Virus record (IMG/VR): IMGVR_UViG_3300042434_000205
Location: 1 to 33,467 of that record
Length of the DNA stretch: 33,467 nt
Reading direction: 5' to 3' (one strand)
Source of the DNA: a virus
Shown here: in pieces, positions 7,790-13,138 of the stretch
Position numbering within the stretch: position 1 is the stretch's first letter
How the letters are laid out: every line of letters begins with the position of its first letter
The notes under the pieces: model-generated
Told to the model about the DNA's origin: nothing
The model's database searches: none
Seen by the model: the letters and a program-made list of their open reading frames with translations, nothing else
Made by a program: the position numbers and the translations under genes

Positions 7790-8640
7790 GCCTGCTGACC
7801 GTTGACCAACTGCGTGCCATGATCCCGACCAACAAAGAGGTTGAGGCTTGGTGCGAGGAACTGAACAAGGCGCTGCCTAAGTACGGCATTACGACACCAG
7901 AGCGTATTGCTGGATTTACCAGCCAATGCGCCCATGAGAGCCAAGATTTTTGCGCCCTGTCCGAGAACCTGAACTACCGCGAGGAAACGCTGAACAAGGT
8001 CTTCCCGCGCTACTTCGGACCCGGCAAACGCAATGCCGCCGAGTATGCCAAGAACCCTGAGAAGATCGCCAACTATGTCTACATGGATGAGTTCCGCACC
8101 TCAAAGCTGGGCAACACCCAGCCCGGCGATGGCTGGCGTTTCCGTGGCCGTGGGCTGAAGCAGCTCACCGGGCGGGACAACTACACCCGCTTTGCCAAAG
8201 ACTACAACATGACGGCTGAAGAAGCCGCCGTGTGGGTGGAGACCAAGGAAGGCGCGCTGGCGTCGGCTCTGTGGTTCTGGAACACCAACAAGCTGAATGC
8301 CATCGCGGACACCGGGAACGTGGCTGCGCTGACCAAGAAGATCAATGGCGGCGACATCGGCCTTGCAGACCGTCAGGCGCGCTATGCTAAGGCGATGGCA
8401 GCCTTGGGTGGCAAGATCACTGCATCTGCCCCTGCCGCCGCTCCTGCGGCCTCTGGCGGCGTCCTGCGTCGTGGATCTAAGGGTGACGACGTCAAGAAGA
8501 TGCAGGCCAAGCTGGGTCTGACGGCTGACGGCGATTTCGGCCCTGGCACAGAGGCTGCGCTGAAGAAGTGGCAGGCTGCCAACGGGCTGACGGCTGATGG
8601 TGTAGCGGGTCCGAAGACGCTGGCCAAGCTGCTCGGCTGA
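7786..8640 (+). CDS. Endolysin: GH19-type chitinase-like domain plus peptidoglycan-binding domain
   Basis: The 284-residue enzyme has a glycoside hydrolase 19 (chitinase-like) domain at residues 1-210. The probable catalytic Glu51 is in AHESQDF, with ENLNY at 60-64, FRGRGLKQLTG at 119-129 and KINGG at 185-189. An Ala/Pro-rich linker (about 212-226) leads to a PG_binding_1 domain at 228-284 (SKGDDVKKMQ, DGDFGPGTEAALKKWQ, DGVAGPKTL). It would hydrolyse peptidoglycan glycan at lysis. No signal peptide is visible, consistent with holin-dependent release. It is the last gene of the rightward lysis cluster and is followed by a terminator-like hairpin. Confidence 0.93.
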   Translation: MSLLTVDQLRAMIPTNKEVEAWCEELNKALPKYGITTPERIAGFTSQCAHESQDFCALSENLNYREETLNKVFPRYFGPGKRNAAEYAKNPEKIANYVYMDEFRTSKLGNTQPGDGWRFRGRGLKQLTGRDNYTRFAKDYNMTAEEAAVWVETKEGALASALWFWNTNKLNAIADTGNVAALTKKINGGDIGLADRQARYAKAMAALGGKITASAPAAAPAASGGVLRRGSKGDDVKKMQAKLGLTADGDFGPGTEAALKKWQAANGLTADGVAGPKTLAKLLG

Positions 8641-8657
8641 TCGACCCTAAACTGGGA

Positions 8658-8690
8658 ATGCTCGGCCATGCGCTGGGCATTTTCATTTTT
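8658..8690 (+). terminator. Weak rho-independent terminator after endolysin
   Basis: An imperfect stem (ATGCTCG paired with TGGGCAT, two wobble pairs, 9-base loop) at 8658-8680 runs straight into TTTTCATTTTT. It lies 18 bases after the endolysin stop and before the convergent leftward genes, the expected place to end the late transcript. Confidence 0.5.
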
Positions 8691-8696
8691 GAGATC

Positions 8697-8780
8697 GCGA
8701 GGGGGCGCTATGGGTTAAACCGAGCCGTAGCGCGAACATGGTTATCGACCAACACAAAGCTATGTGCTGCGCCCCCTCGC
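8697..8780. repeat. Perfect 12-bp inverted repeat with 60-base structured loop
   Basis: The arms GCGAGGGGGCGC (8697-8708) and GCGCCCCCTCGC (8769-8780) pair perfectly. The loop holds TGGT/ACCA (8739-8742/8748-8751) and CACA/TGTG small hairpins. A competing pair GCGCTA/TAGCGC (8705-8710/8728-8733) shares bases with the outer arm. No T-run follows on either strand, so it is not a simple terminator. It occupies the gap between the convergent lysis and accessory operons. It could be a small structured RNA, a transcript 3'-end protector or a protein-binding site. Confidence 0.6.
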
Positions 8781-8796
8781 AATTCAAGTTATCGGG

Positions 8797-9108
8797 TCAG
8801 CCTGCGGCCCGCAACCGCTTTTCGCGCTCGATGTCGTCAAGAGCGCGCTGGATGGCAGACGGGCTGGCCGACAGCTTGATCTTGGGTTTGGTCTCGCCGT
8901 CGATCACGTCAACCCACACCTTGCTCTTCGGGCTGACACGTTGCGGCGAGAACTGGTGCATGGGCAGCACGATGCCGAAACGCTCACAGGCCGCGGCAAC
9001 GCTGGATCGGTGCATTTCTAGGTGAGCAGCCGCAAGGGTCAGATGCCAGCCCTTTTCACGGCAAGCTATGAGCATGTCTTTAGTAATGTGACGACGTGGT
9101 GGTGCCAT
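8797..9108 (-). CDS. Small HTH-type putative DNA-binding protein
   Basis: The 103-residue product starts MAPPRRHITKDMLIACREKG and contains a helix-turn-helix-like stretch at about residues 9-45 (LTLAAAHLEMHRSSVAAACE), where the alternation of small and hydrophobic residues suits a recognition helix. The C-terminal half is basic (KPKIKLSASPSAIQ). It may regulate phage genes. It is the last gene of the leftward accessory operon and converges on the lysis block. AAAGGA precedes the ATG. The target is unknown. Confidence 0.65.
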   Translation of the reverse strand: MAPPRRHITKDMLIACREKGWHLTLAAAHLEMHRSSVAAACERFGIVLPMHQFSPQRVSPKSKVWVDVIDGETKPKIKLSASPSAIQRALDDIEREKRLRAAG

Positions 9109-9274
9109 CGTATCGGTCCTTTATTGCGTTTATTTCGTCTAGATTTTGCTGAAGCATATACAGGATCAACTCCAGTTGCTCGGGTTTACACCACATGCCT
9201 CCCGGCACGCGCACAAAGCCAGCGGCGCGGATGGCCTGTGCTTGGGGCGATGTGTCGTGCCGGGTGCGGGTCAT
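9080..9274 (-). CDS. Hypothetical 64-aa protein
   Basis: The product starts MTRTRHDTSPQAQAIRAAGF and contains VRVPGGMWCKPEQLELILYM, ending in a polar tail. I recognise no named family. The longer frame reaching to 9445 is rejected, because its first 57 codons read antisense-like Arg/His/Leu runs inside the neighbouring gene. ATG 9274 makes a clean ATGA overlap with the upstream stop. Its last 29 bases overlap the start of the HTH gene. Confidence 0.6.
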   Translation of the reverse strand: MTRTRHDTSPQAQAIRAAGFVRVPGGMWCKPEQLELILYMLQQNLDEINAIKDRYDGTTTSSHY

Positions 9275-9705
9275 AGCGAGATGATCTCCCCTATGTAGAT
9301 CGGCCTCGGCTCTTGCTCCCATGCTTCTATGGCATCGGCCATACCATCGGCACAGACGTAGTGGTCGCAGCAGTGGATGCGGCAGGAGCCAACAAACTCG
9401 TAAGCCTCTGGCGCGCGGATGGTCACAGTCGGCTGTTGGCCGCACTTAGGGCAGGGCTTCATCAGTCGCTTTCCGTTGATCTCTTCTAAAGTGGCGCGGG
9501 CAATTTCTGCGTTTACGTTTCCTTGAGAAAGACTGATGGGGTCTGCAATCTCTCGCAAAGCCTCCATCGCCTTGTCGAAAAGATCGGCGCGAACATACTC
9601 CTCATCGCCTTCTTGCTGCTCGTGGCCCCATGCACCCGTGTCCCACTCAGGGTTACCATCAACATCTTTACAACTATCTACCCAAATACGTTTTGGCGCG
9701 TTCAT
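9271..9705 (-). CDS. Lar-like zinc-ribbon protein with helical N-terminal module
   Basis: The 144-residue protein has an N-terminal part with EEYVRADLFDKAMEALREI (about residues 36-53) and ARATLEEING (69-78). A Lar-type zinc ribbon follows: KPCPKCG at 83-89, then CRIHCCDHYVCADG at 108-121 and AIEAWEQ at 125-131. Lar-family proteins of lambda and Rac relieve type I restriction; many phages carry such C4 ribbons with unknown roles, so anti-restriction is a possibility only. The EALREI/ARATLEEI module recurs in the next two upstream genes. A strong GGAGGGG precedes the ATG. Confidence 0.7.
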   Translation of the reverse strand: MNAPKRIWVDSCKDVDGNPEWDTGAWGHEQQEGDEEYVRADLFDKAMEALREIADPISLSQGNVNAEIARATLEEINGKRLMKPCPKCGQQPTVTIRAPEAYEFVGSCRIHCCDHYVCADGMADAIEAWEQEPRPIYIGEIISL

Positions 9706-10013
9706 CCTTCCCCCTCCAGTTCAGCCAGCACGGCGCGGATGGCGTGTTTGATGGCCCCGTGTGAAGGCGGATAATCTGCGTCACAGTCAGCTTCAATTTC
9801 CCGCAGCGCCTCCACCGCCTTCGCCAGCTTGGCTTCTGCTGCAATCACCCTCTGATGCTTTACCCAGTTGTAATCGACAACCTGCGCCAACCCCTCGCAC
9901 TGCTCCAGCAGCGCCTCAATGCGGTCGGCCAGATCTCCATACAAGGCACCTGTGGACATGCGTTCATCGCGCTGCGCCAGACGTGCCATTGCGATCAGTT
10001 CTTCGTCAGTCAT
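9702..10013 (-). CDS. Helical accessory protein with EALREI module
   Basis: This 103-residue protein starts MTDEELIAMARLAQRDERMS. A coiled-coil-like middle (ADRIEALLEQCEGLAQ) leads to EAKLAKAVEALREI at about residues 60-73. The N-terminal MTDEELIA and the EAKLAKAVEAL element are nearly identical in the upstream neighbour 10006-10326, including a 29-bp exact DNA repeat. It resembles the modular Ea22-like accessory proteins of temperate phages in style; the function is unknown. AAAGGAGAG precedes ATG 10013. Confidence 0.7.
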   Translation of the reverse strand: MTDEELIAMARLAQRDERMSTGALYGDLADRIEALLEQCEGLAQVVDYNWVKHQRVIAAEAKLAKAVEALREIEADCDADYPPSHGAIKHAIRAVLAELEGEG

Positions 10014-10326
10014 GGCTCTCTCCTTTGATCTCTGCGAGGGTGGCGCGGGCTACATCTCCGTCTCCATACATTGCACACCACTGCAAAGCCTCCACCGCCT
10101 TCGCCAGCTTGGCTTCAAGCCACTTAACGCGGTATGATGTCTCAGCCAGCCTGATGTTGTTCGACGCCCCGTCCGCAAATGCAGCCTTGGCAAGGTCATC
10201 AGCCTCATCCCGCTCACCATCCAAGACATCAAGGCGACCGGCGGCTTCTAACATCCAGACGGCGGCATCGGTATGAATGATGATCTTTGACCGCAGCCGT
10301 GCGATCAGTTCTTCGTCGTCAGTCAT
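10006..10326 (-). CDS. Helical accessory protein, paralogous to neighbour
   Basis: The 106-residue protein starts MTDDEELIARLRSKIII and contains EAKLAKAVEALQW and ARATLAEIKGES, sharing the N-terminal and central modules with 9702-10013 and the C-terminal one with 9271-9705. ATG 10326 makes an ATGA overlap with the upstream stop and has GAGGGGG upstream, so the ATG at 10344 is less likely. Bases 10213-10245 (11 codons, AAGRLDVLDGE on this strand) are an exact copy of bases 4785-4817 in the tail gene at 3936-4949. No function is known. Confidence 0.7.
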   Translation of the reverse strand: MTDDEELIARLRSKIIIHTDAAVWMLEAAGRLDVLDGERDEADDLAKAAFADGASNNIRLAETSYRVKWLEAKLAKAVEALQWCAMYGDGDVARATLAEIKGESHD

Positions 10327-10538
10327 CTGCGCCCCCTCTGCCACGCAAGGCGGCTGATCCTGTTTGCCAGATCGTCCAACTCCTCCACCGACACGCGGTT
10401 GTCCAGCAGCGCCGTGTAGATCGCGTTGGTCAGTCGCTTGCTGGGCAGGATCGCTGCGCCTTGAATGATCGCCGCCACCGCCTCGGACTGCACGTCCCGC
10501 ACGGGCATGGTTTCTGGTTTCTTACGGAAAAACATCAT
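10323..10538 (-). CDS. Hypothetical 71-aa protein
   Basis: A small protein (MMFFRKKPETMPVRDVQSEA opening, LLDNRVSVEELDDLANRISR near the end, WQRGRR tail). It is helical, with a basic N-terminus and C-terminus. No family is recognised. GGAGGAGG lies just upstream and the start overlaps the previous stop (ATGA at 10535-10538); the second ATG at 10535 is equally possible. Confidence 0.6.
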   Translation of the reverse strand: MMFFRKKPETMPVRDVQSEAVAAIIQGAAILPSKRLTNAIYTALLDNRVSVEELDDLANRISRLAWQRGRR

Positions 10539-10939
10539 GCGTCCTCCTCCGGCAGGTCGTAGCAGGTCAGCCGCACCACGCGGCCATCTGCAACCATCTC
10601 GGCCAGCGTGGCTGCCACGACGGCGTCCGACATGTTCATGTCCTCCGCGATCTCCTCGACTGTGGCGCGGCCATCAGCTTGCAGGTTGCCCAAGATGAAG
10701 GCGGCCAGCGTATCGTCCCGTGATACAGGCTCGGCTTCCAAGATGCTCACGGCCAGCCAAGGCGTGCGGTCTGGCCGGGTCATGTTCGGCACGACGATGG
10801 CCTGCACCTTCTGGCCGACACGCACGCTCTTTTCGAGCATGACCTTCGACGGGATGAACACGTTCTCGTTAGAGCCTTCGGTCAGCGCAAAGGCCGATCC
10901 TGTGGCGAGTTGGTTAGTTAGTAGGATTGTTTGCTGCAT
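10535..10939 (-). CDS. Beta-domain plus winged-helix putative regulator
   Basis: The 134-residue protein appears to have two domains. Residues 1-70 form a beta-rich part (ENVFIPSKVMLE, VGQKVQAIVVPNMTRP, WLAVSILEAEP) resembling an OB or cold-shock-type fold. Residues 74-130 look like a winged helix (LAAFILGNLQADGRATVEEI, MNMSDAVVAATLAEMVADGR). The combination suggests nucleic-acid binding and a regulatory role, inferred from pattern only. The start ATG 10939 fits the domain; the in-frame start at 10978 lies deeper in the neighbouring gene and adds a polar extension. Confidence 0.6.
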   Translation of the reverse strand: MQQTILLTNQLATGSAFALTEGSNENVFIPSKVMLEKSVRVGQKVQAIVVPNMTRPDRTPWLAVSILEAEPVSRDDTLAAFILGNLQADGRATVEEIAEDMNMSDAVVAATLAEMVADGRVVRLTCYDLPEEDA

Positions 10940-11114
10940 TGTTCTGTTCCAGTTGCTTGAGTTGGTCTTCGGCGTCACGTTGGTAGTGCATCAAAATACC
11001 TATTTCTTCTCCCACCCACGCAGGGCGCACTCCGTCACCCCACTTGTCGATGAGGTGATCGATCTGCCCCTGCTTGTGGGCGATGTAGTCGCGGAGTTTG
11101 TCTGCTTCGGTCAT
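10914..11114 (-). CDS. Hypothetical 66-aa coiled-coil protein
   Basis: The protein starts MTEADKLRDYIAHKQGQIDH and contains VRPAWVGEEIGILMHYQR, then an EDQLKQLEQNNAANN tail that would form a short coiled coil. No family is recognised. The ATG at 11114 overlaps the upstream stop by one base (TGATG); a GTG at 11117 is the alternative. Its 3' end overlaps the next gene by 26 bases. Confidence 0.6.
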   Translation of the reverse strand: MTEADKLRDYIAHKQGQIDHLIDKWGDGVRPAWVGEEIGILMHYQRDAEDQLKQLEQNNAANNPTN

Positions 11115-11305
11115 CACATGATCCCCAATCTATCCAGTGCGAAGTACGATTGCTTATAGTGCTTTATGAGGCGATCAACGCGCTGGATCTTCTCATCAAT
11201 CTGCGGGTTCGGCGGCGCTTCATCGAAATCGGTCAGCGTCTCCCGATAATCCCACAGGGCGGTCAGCACGATGTGCGTGTCCATTGCTCCAAGTTTGACG
11301 GCCAT
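11114..11305 (-). CDS. Hypothetical 63-aa helical protein
   Basis: The product contains MDTHIVLTALWDYRETLTDF and KIQRVDRLIKHYKQSYFALD. It is helical and mixed in charge, with no recognised family. ATG 11305 is chosen because it overlaps the stop of the upstream 33-codon gene as TGATG; a GTG at 11314 is the alternative start. Confidence 0.6.
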   Translation of the reverse strand: MAVKLGAMDTHIVLTALWDYRETLTDFDEAPPNPQIDEKIQRVDRLIKHYKQSYFALDRLGIM

Positions 11306-11406
11306 CAGATCCACCCCATCCCAAGGCCAATCAGCATCAGGCCATAGCCGATGGCGAAGATTGCGATGCAGGCGATCAGGTCGGCGAGGATGTCTCTGAT
11401 ACGCAT
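11305..11406 (-). CDS. 33-aa single-pass membrane microprotein
   Basis: A 33-codon gene, MRIRDILADLIACIAIFAIG at the start and ending MLIGLGMGWI. It is basic for a few residues, then continuously hydrophobic, so almost the whole protein is one membrane helix. It has a consensus AAGGAG seven bases upstream, inside the end of the previous gene, and a TGATG overlap with the next. The precise spacing and signal make a real gene likely. Similar tiny membrane proteins occur in alphaproteobacterial phages; the role is unknown. Confidence 0.65.
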   Translation of the reverse strand: MRIRDILADLIACIAIFAIGYGLMLIGLGMGWI

Positions 11407-11407
11407 G

Positions 11408-11602
11408 TCAAATCTCCTTCAGGGCGTTGGCGATGGCGGTGTTCAGGCGCTGGGCCAACTCGGCGCGGCGCAGGTAAAACGTCAGGGCTTCGATGTCGTC
11501 GTAGTCCGGCATCTCGCCGTGCTTGCTGTATTCGATGTCGTTGCAGACGCACTCAAGCGCGGTCGCGGCCTGCTCCAGCGTGAGGGTTACGGTCTTGGTC
11601 AT
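11408..11602 (-). CDS. Hypothetical 64-aa protein
   Basis: The product starts MTKTVTLTLEQAATALECVC and continues with YDDIEALTFYLRRAELAQRL. It is predicted helical, with a short beta lead. No family is recognised. AAGGAG, overlapping the previous gene's TAA stop, lies eight bases before the ATG. The next gene starts one base after its stop. Confidence 0.65.
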   Translation of the reverse strand: MTKTVTLTLEQAATALECVCNDIEYSKHGEMPDYDDIEALTFYLRRAELAQRLNTAIANALKEI

Positions 11603-11612
11603 GGTGTTCTCC

Positions 11613-11747
11613 TTAAAACGGCGGCTCTTCGCCTTGGTAAGTTGGTTTCCACTGTGGCGGCGCGTAGGCTGCGGGCTGTGGGGCTGGCTTCGGCGGGGCC
11701 TGCCGGGGGATGATCCCCAGCAGGTCGAGGTGGTCGGCGAGGGTCAT
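11613..11747 (-). CDS. 44-aa Pro-rich protein with acidic-aromatic C-terminal tip
   Basis: A short helix (MTLADHLDLLGIIP) is followed by a Pro/Ala/Gln-rich linker and an end of YQGEEPPF. The tip resembles the acidic tail plus Pro-Phe that bacterial SSB uses to dock its partner proteins, but this is only a resemblance. The start overlaps the upstream stop as ATGA and the stop overlaps the next Shine-Dalgarno. The longer frame up to 11874 in another phase reads as low-complexity Arg/Pro/Ala and is rejected. Confidence 0.55.
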   Translation of the reverse strand: MTLADHLDLLGIIPRQAPPKPAPQPAAYAPPQWKPTYQGEEPPF

Positions 11748-11890
11748 GCGTTGCGCCAGCCTTCTTTCCAAGCGAAGTAACGCTGCGGCTCTGCGTAAAC
11801 GTCAAAGGGGTTGTAGTGGCAGGCGATGCCTGATGCGCGGGCCAAGCGGCCAGCGGCGAGGTCTTCTGCTTCAAGCGGGTGGCGGGTCAT
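11744..11890 (-). CDS. Rmf/CrpP-like 48-aa protein
   Basis: This small protein contains DLAAGRLARASGI, then CHYNPFDVYAEPQRYFAWKEGW near its end. The A-x-x-G, NP(F/Y) and AWxxGW spacing is that of the Rmf/CrpP group, which includes ribosome modulation factor and the plasmid/phage CrpP proteins. A role in ribosome binding is therefore possible but unproven. Of two in-frame ATGs, 11890 has AAGGA at good spacing, whereas 11899 touches it directly, so 11890 is preferred. It is the first gene of the leftward accessory operon. Confidence 0.65.
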   Translation of the reverse strand: MTRHPLEAEDLAAGRLARASGIACHYNPFDVYAEPQRYFAWKEGWRNA

Positions 11891-11915
11891 CTGGGTCATC
11901 CTTGTTTGCTAGTTC

Positions 11916-11930
11916 GTATGACCACCATAC
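11916..11930. promoter_or_regulatory. Palindromic operator candidate GTATG-N5-CATAC
   Basis: A perfect 5-bp inverted repeat spaced by five bases overlaps the -10 region of the leftward promoter. Its size suits a dimer of the Cro-like protein encoded at 12018. A second palindrome, TGCAC-N6-GTGCA at 11935-11950, overlaps the -35 region. Confidence 0.5.
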
Positions 11931-11951
11931 AGCCTGCACCACCGCGTGCAA
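11924..11951 (-). promoter_or_regulatory. Leftward promoter of accessory operon
   Basis: On the minus strand TTGCAC (11951-11946) and TATGGT (11929-11924) are separated by 16 bases, 25-60 bases before the Rmf-like gene. The boxes are covered by two short palindromes, suggesting repression. Confidence 0.45.
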
Positions 11952-11966
11952 GCGAAAAATCGCCAC

Positions 11967-11996
11967 TTGACTAGAATAATTTTCGCCGTCATATTT
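11967..11996 (+). promoter_or_regulatory. Rightward promoter of Cro-like gene
   Basis: TTGACT at 11967-11972 and ATATTT at 11991-11996 are 18 bases apart, in an AT-richer stretch 20 bases before the repressor gene. It diverges from the accessory-operon promoter. Confidence 0.5.
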
Positions 11997-12017
11997 ATGG
12001 GCAGAAAGGAGACCGCA

Positions 12018-12224
12018 ATGAATTTACCAACGCACGCCCTGCTCGCGGCCTGGCTCACAGCCAGAGGCATGAAGGCAGGGGCTTTCGGGGCGCTGATCCC
12101 CGTCAGCAAGGACGTTATCAGCAAGATCATCAACGGCAAACGCGCGCCCAAGCCTCACGTCGCAGAACGAATTGAGAGGCTTACAGGCGGCGATATTGCG
12201 GCAGATCAGTGGAGCAAGACATGA
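12018..12224 (+). CDS. Cro-like HTH regulator
   Basis: The 68-residue product has a Cro/CI-type helix-turn-helix: LAAWLTARGMKAGAFGALIP, then VSKDVISKIINGKRAPKPHV, then RIERLTGGDI. The overall size and the closing GDI motif are typical of YdaS/Cro-type phage repressors. It is divergent from the accessory operon and is likely to bind the palindromes at 11916-11950. AGAAAGGAG precedes ATG 12018; the GTG at 11946 is rejected because it would place the promoter inside the gene. Confidence 0.8.
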   Translation: MNLPTHALLAAWLTARGMKAGAFGALIPVSKDVISKIINGKRAPKPHVAERIERLTGGDIAADQWSKT

Positions 12225-12490
12225 ATAGAAGTCAGATCCTCGACACCGCCAAAGAATACGTCACCAAGGACCGCGCCGACACGCACGGGGACGCCGAAAG
12301 CAACTTCGGTCTGATCGCGTGTTACTGGTCTGCGCACCTCGACGCCGGCATCGGTCCAGAAGATGTTGCCATCATGATGACCCTGATGAAGCTGGCACGC
12401 GCCAAGGCCAACCCAGGACACGCCGACAATTGGGTGGACGGCTGCGGCTATCTGGCCTGCGGCGGCGAGATCGCGACGGGTGAGGGTTGA
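12221..12490 (+). CDS. DUF6378-like phage protein
   Basis: The 89-residue protein (RADTHGDAESNFGLIACYW, then MMTLMKLARAKANPGHADNW, then DGCGYLACGGEIA) matches a widespread phage family that I recall as DUF6378. The His/Asp/Glu-rich helical pattern resembles MazG-like helical bundles, but no activity is established. ATG 12221 overlaps the Cro-like stop (ATGA) and has GGAG six bases upstream. Confidence 0.75.
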   Translation: MNRSQILDTAKEYVTKDRADTHGDAESNFGLIACYWSAHLDAGIGPEDVAIMMTLMKLARAKANPGHADNWVDGCGYLACGGEIATGEG

Positions 12491-12704
12491 ACGATCAAAA
12501 GCCGAATGGGAATGCCTGCGCGCTTCGGCGGGCGGGCAGGAACCTTCGCACGCGCAGAAGGTCGCCACGATCATCAGCGTAATAGAGCTTAAAGGCTATA
12601 TGCTGCAACTGCACAAAGAAGGGCGGCTTGATGAGGCCGCCCGCTCTGACATTCAAAAGCGCCTTTCCGAATTGGAAGTCTTTTACGGGCGCAAGCTGGC
12701 CTAG
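12480..12704 (+). CDS. Hypothetical 74-aa helical protein
   Basis: The product contains AEWECLRASAGGQEPSHAQK and LDEAARSDIQKRLSELEVFY, mostly helical. No family is recognised. It starts at GTG 12480, eleven bases inside the previous gene; no ATG is available early in the frame. Its TAG stop shares the palindrome CTAG (12701-12704) with the stop of the convergent nuclease gene. Confidence 0.55.
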   Translation: MRVERSKAEWECLRASAGGQEPSHAQKVATIISVIELKGYMLQLHKEGRLDEAARSDIQKRLSELEVFYGRKLA

Positions 12705-13138
12705 TCGCTGGCCGCGACCCAAGCGTGCAGCGCCTGCCACGCGGCGTCACAGCCTAACGCCACGCAGGAAAACGCCCCAGCTTTCGCAGCCGCCTCAAGA
12801 TACTCGCGCTGCCCGTCCTGCCAGCGCCCTTGCGTCGGATCGCGGCGCTTCAATTCGCAGACAAACGTCACCCGCCCAGGAATGATGATGTCGGCAGCCC
12901 CTGACACCATGCCCTCGGCCTTGTGCCTTGCAATCGCGCCAAGCTGCCCGCCAGCGCGCAAGCCTTCGTTTCGTGGGTGGATGGCCAGCGCGCCCCAGGT
13001 CGCCCCATACTCGCGCCGCAATCGCGCGAAAAACGTGATCTGCTCTTGCGCCTCTGTCGCGCACTTGCCGCGATACTCCAGATCGCCAAACGTCACCACG
13101 CCACGCTGGGCGATGTCTTGGAAGTCACTCAGCCGCAT
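12701..13138 (-). CDS. VRR-NUC-type PD-(D/E)XK nuclease
   Basis: The 145-residue protein shows the VRR-NUC pattern: an early ATEAQEQITFFARLR helix, the HPRNEG segment at about residues 54-59, GAADIIIPG with the active-site Asp (about 81-89), CELKRRD with the Glu-x-Lys pair (about 94-100) and a later Gln (DGQREYLEAA). Such nucleases act as structure-specific or Holliday-junction-type enzymes. It follows the helicase in the recombination operon, which fits processing of replication or recombination intermediates. GAGGT precedes the ATG, and the gene overlaps the helicase end by 14 bases. Confidence 0.8.
   Translation of the reverse strand: MRLSDFQDIAQRGVVTFGDLEYRGKCATEAQEQITFFARLRREYGATWGALAIHPRNEGLRAGGQLGAIARHKAEGMVSGAADIIIPGRVTFVCELKRRDPTQGRWQDGQREYLEAAAKAGAFSCVALGCDAAWQALHAWVAASD

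Noticed and set aside
8697-8780. tRNA or tmRNA gene
   Set aside because: The length is similar, but the outer stem is 12 bp and there is no anticodon arm, TPsiC-type loop or CCA pattern.
8658-8879. A 73-codon plus-strand frame across the structured element
   Set aside because: No ribosome site, it runs antisense into the HTH gene, and its start is inside the terminator-like stem.
11599-11874. A 91-codon minus-strand frame
   Set aside because: It covers two better supported small genes in other phases, and its content is low-complexity Arg/Pro/Ala.
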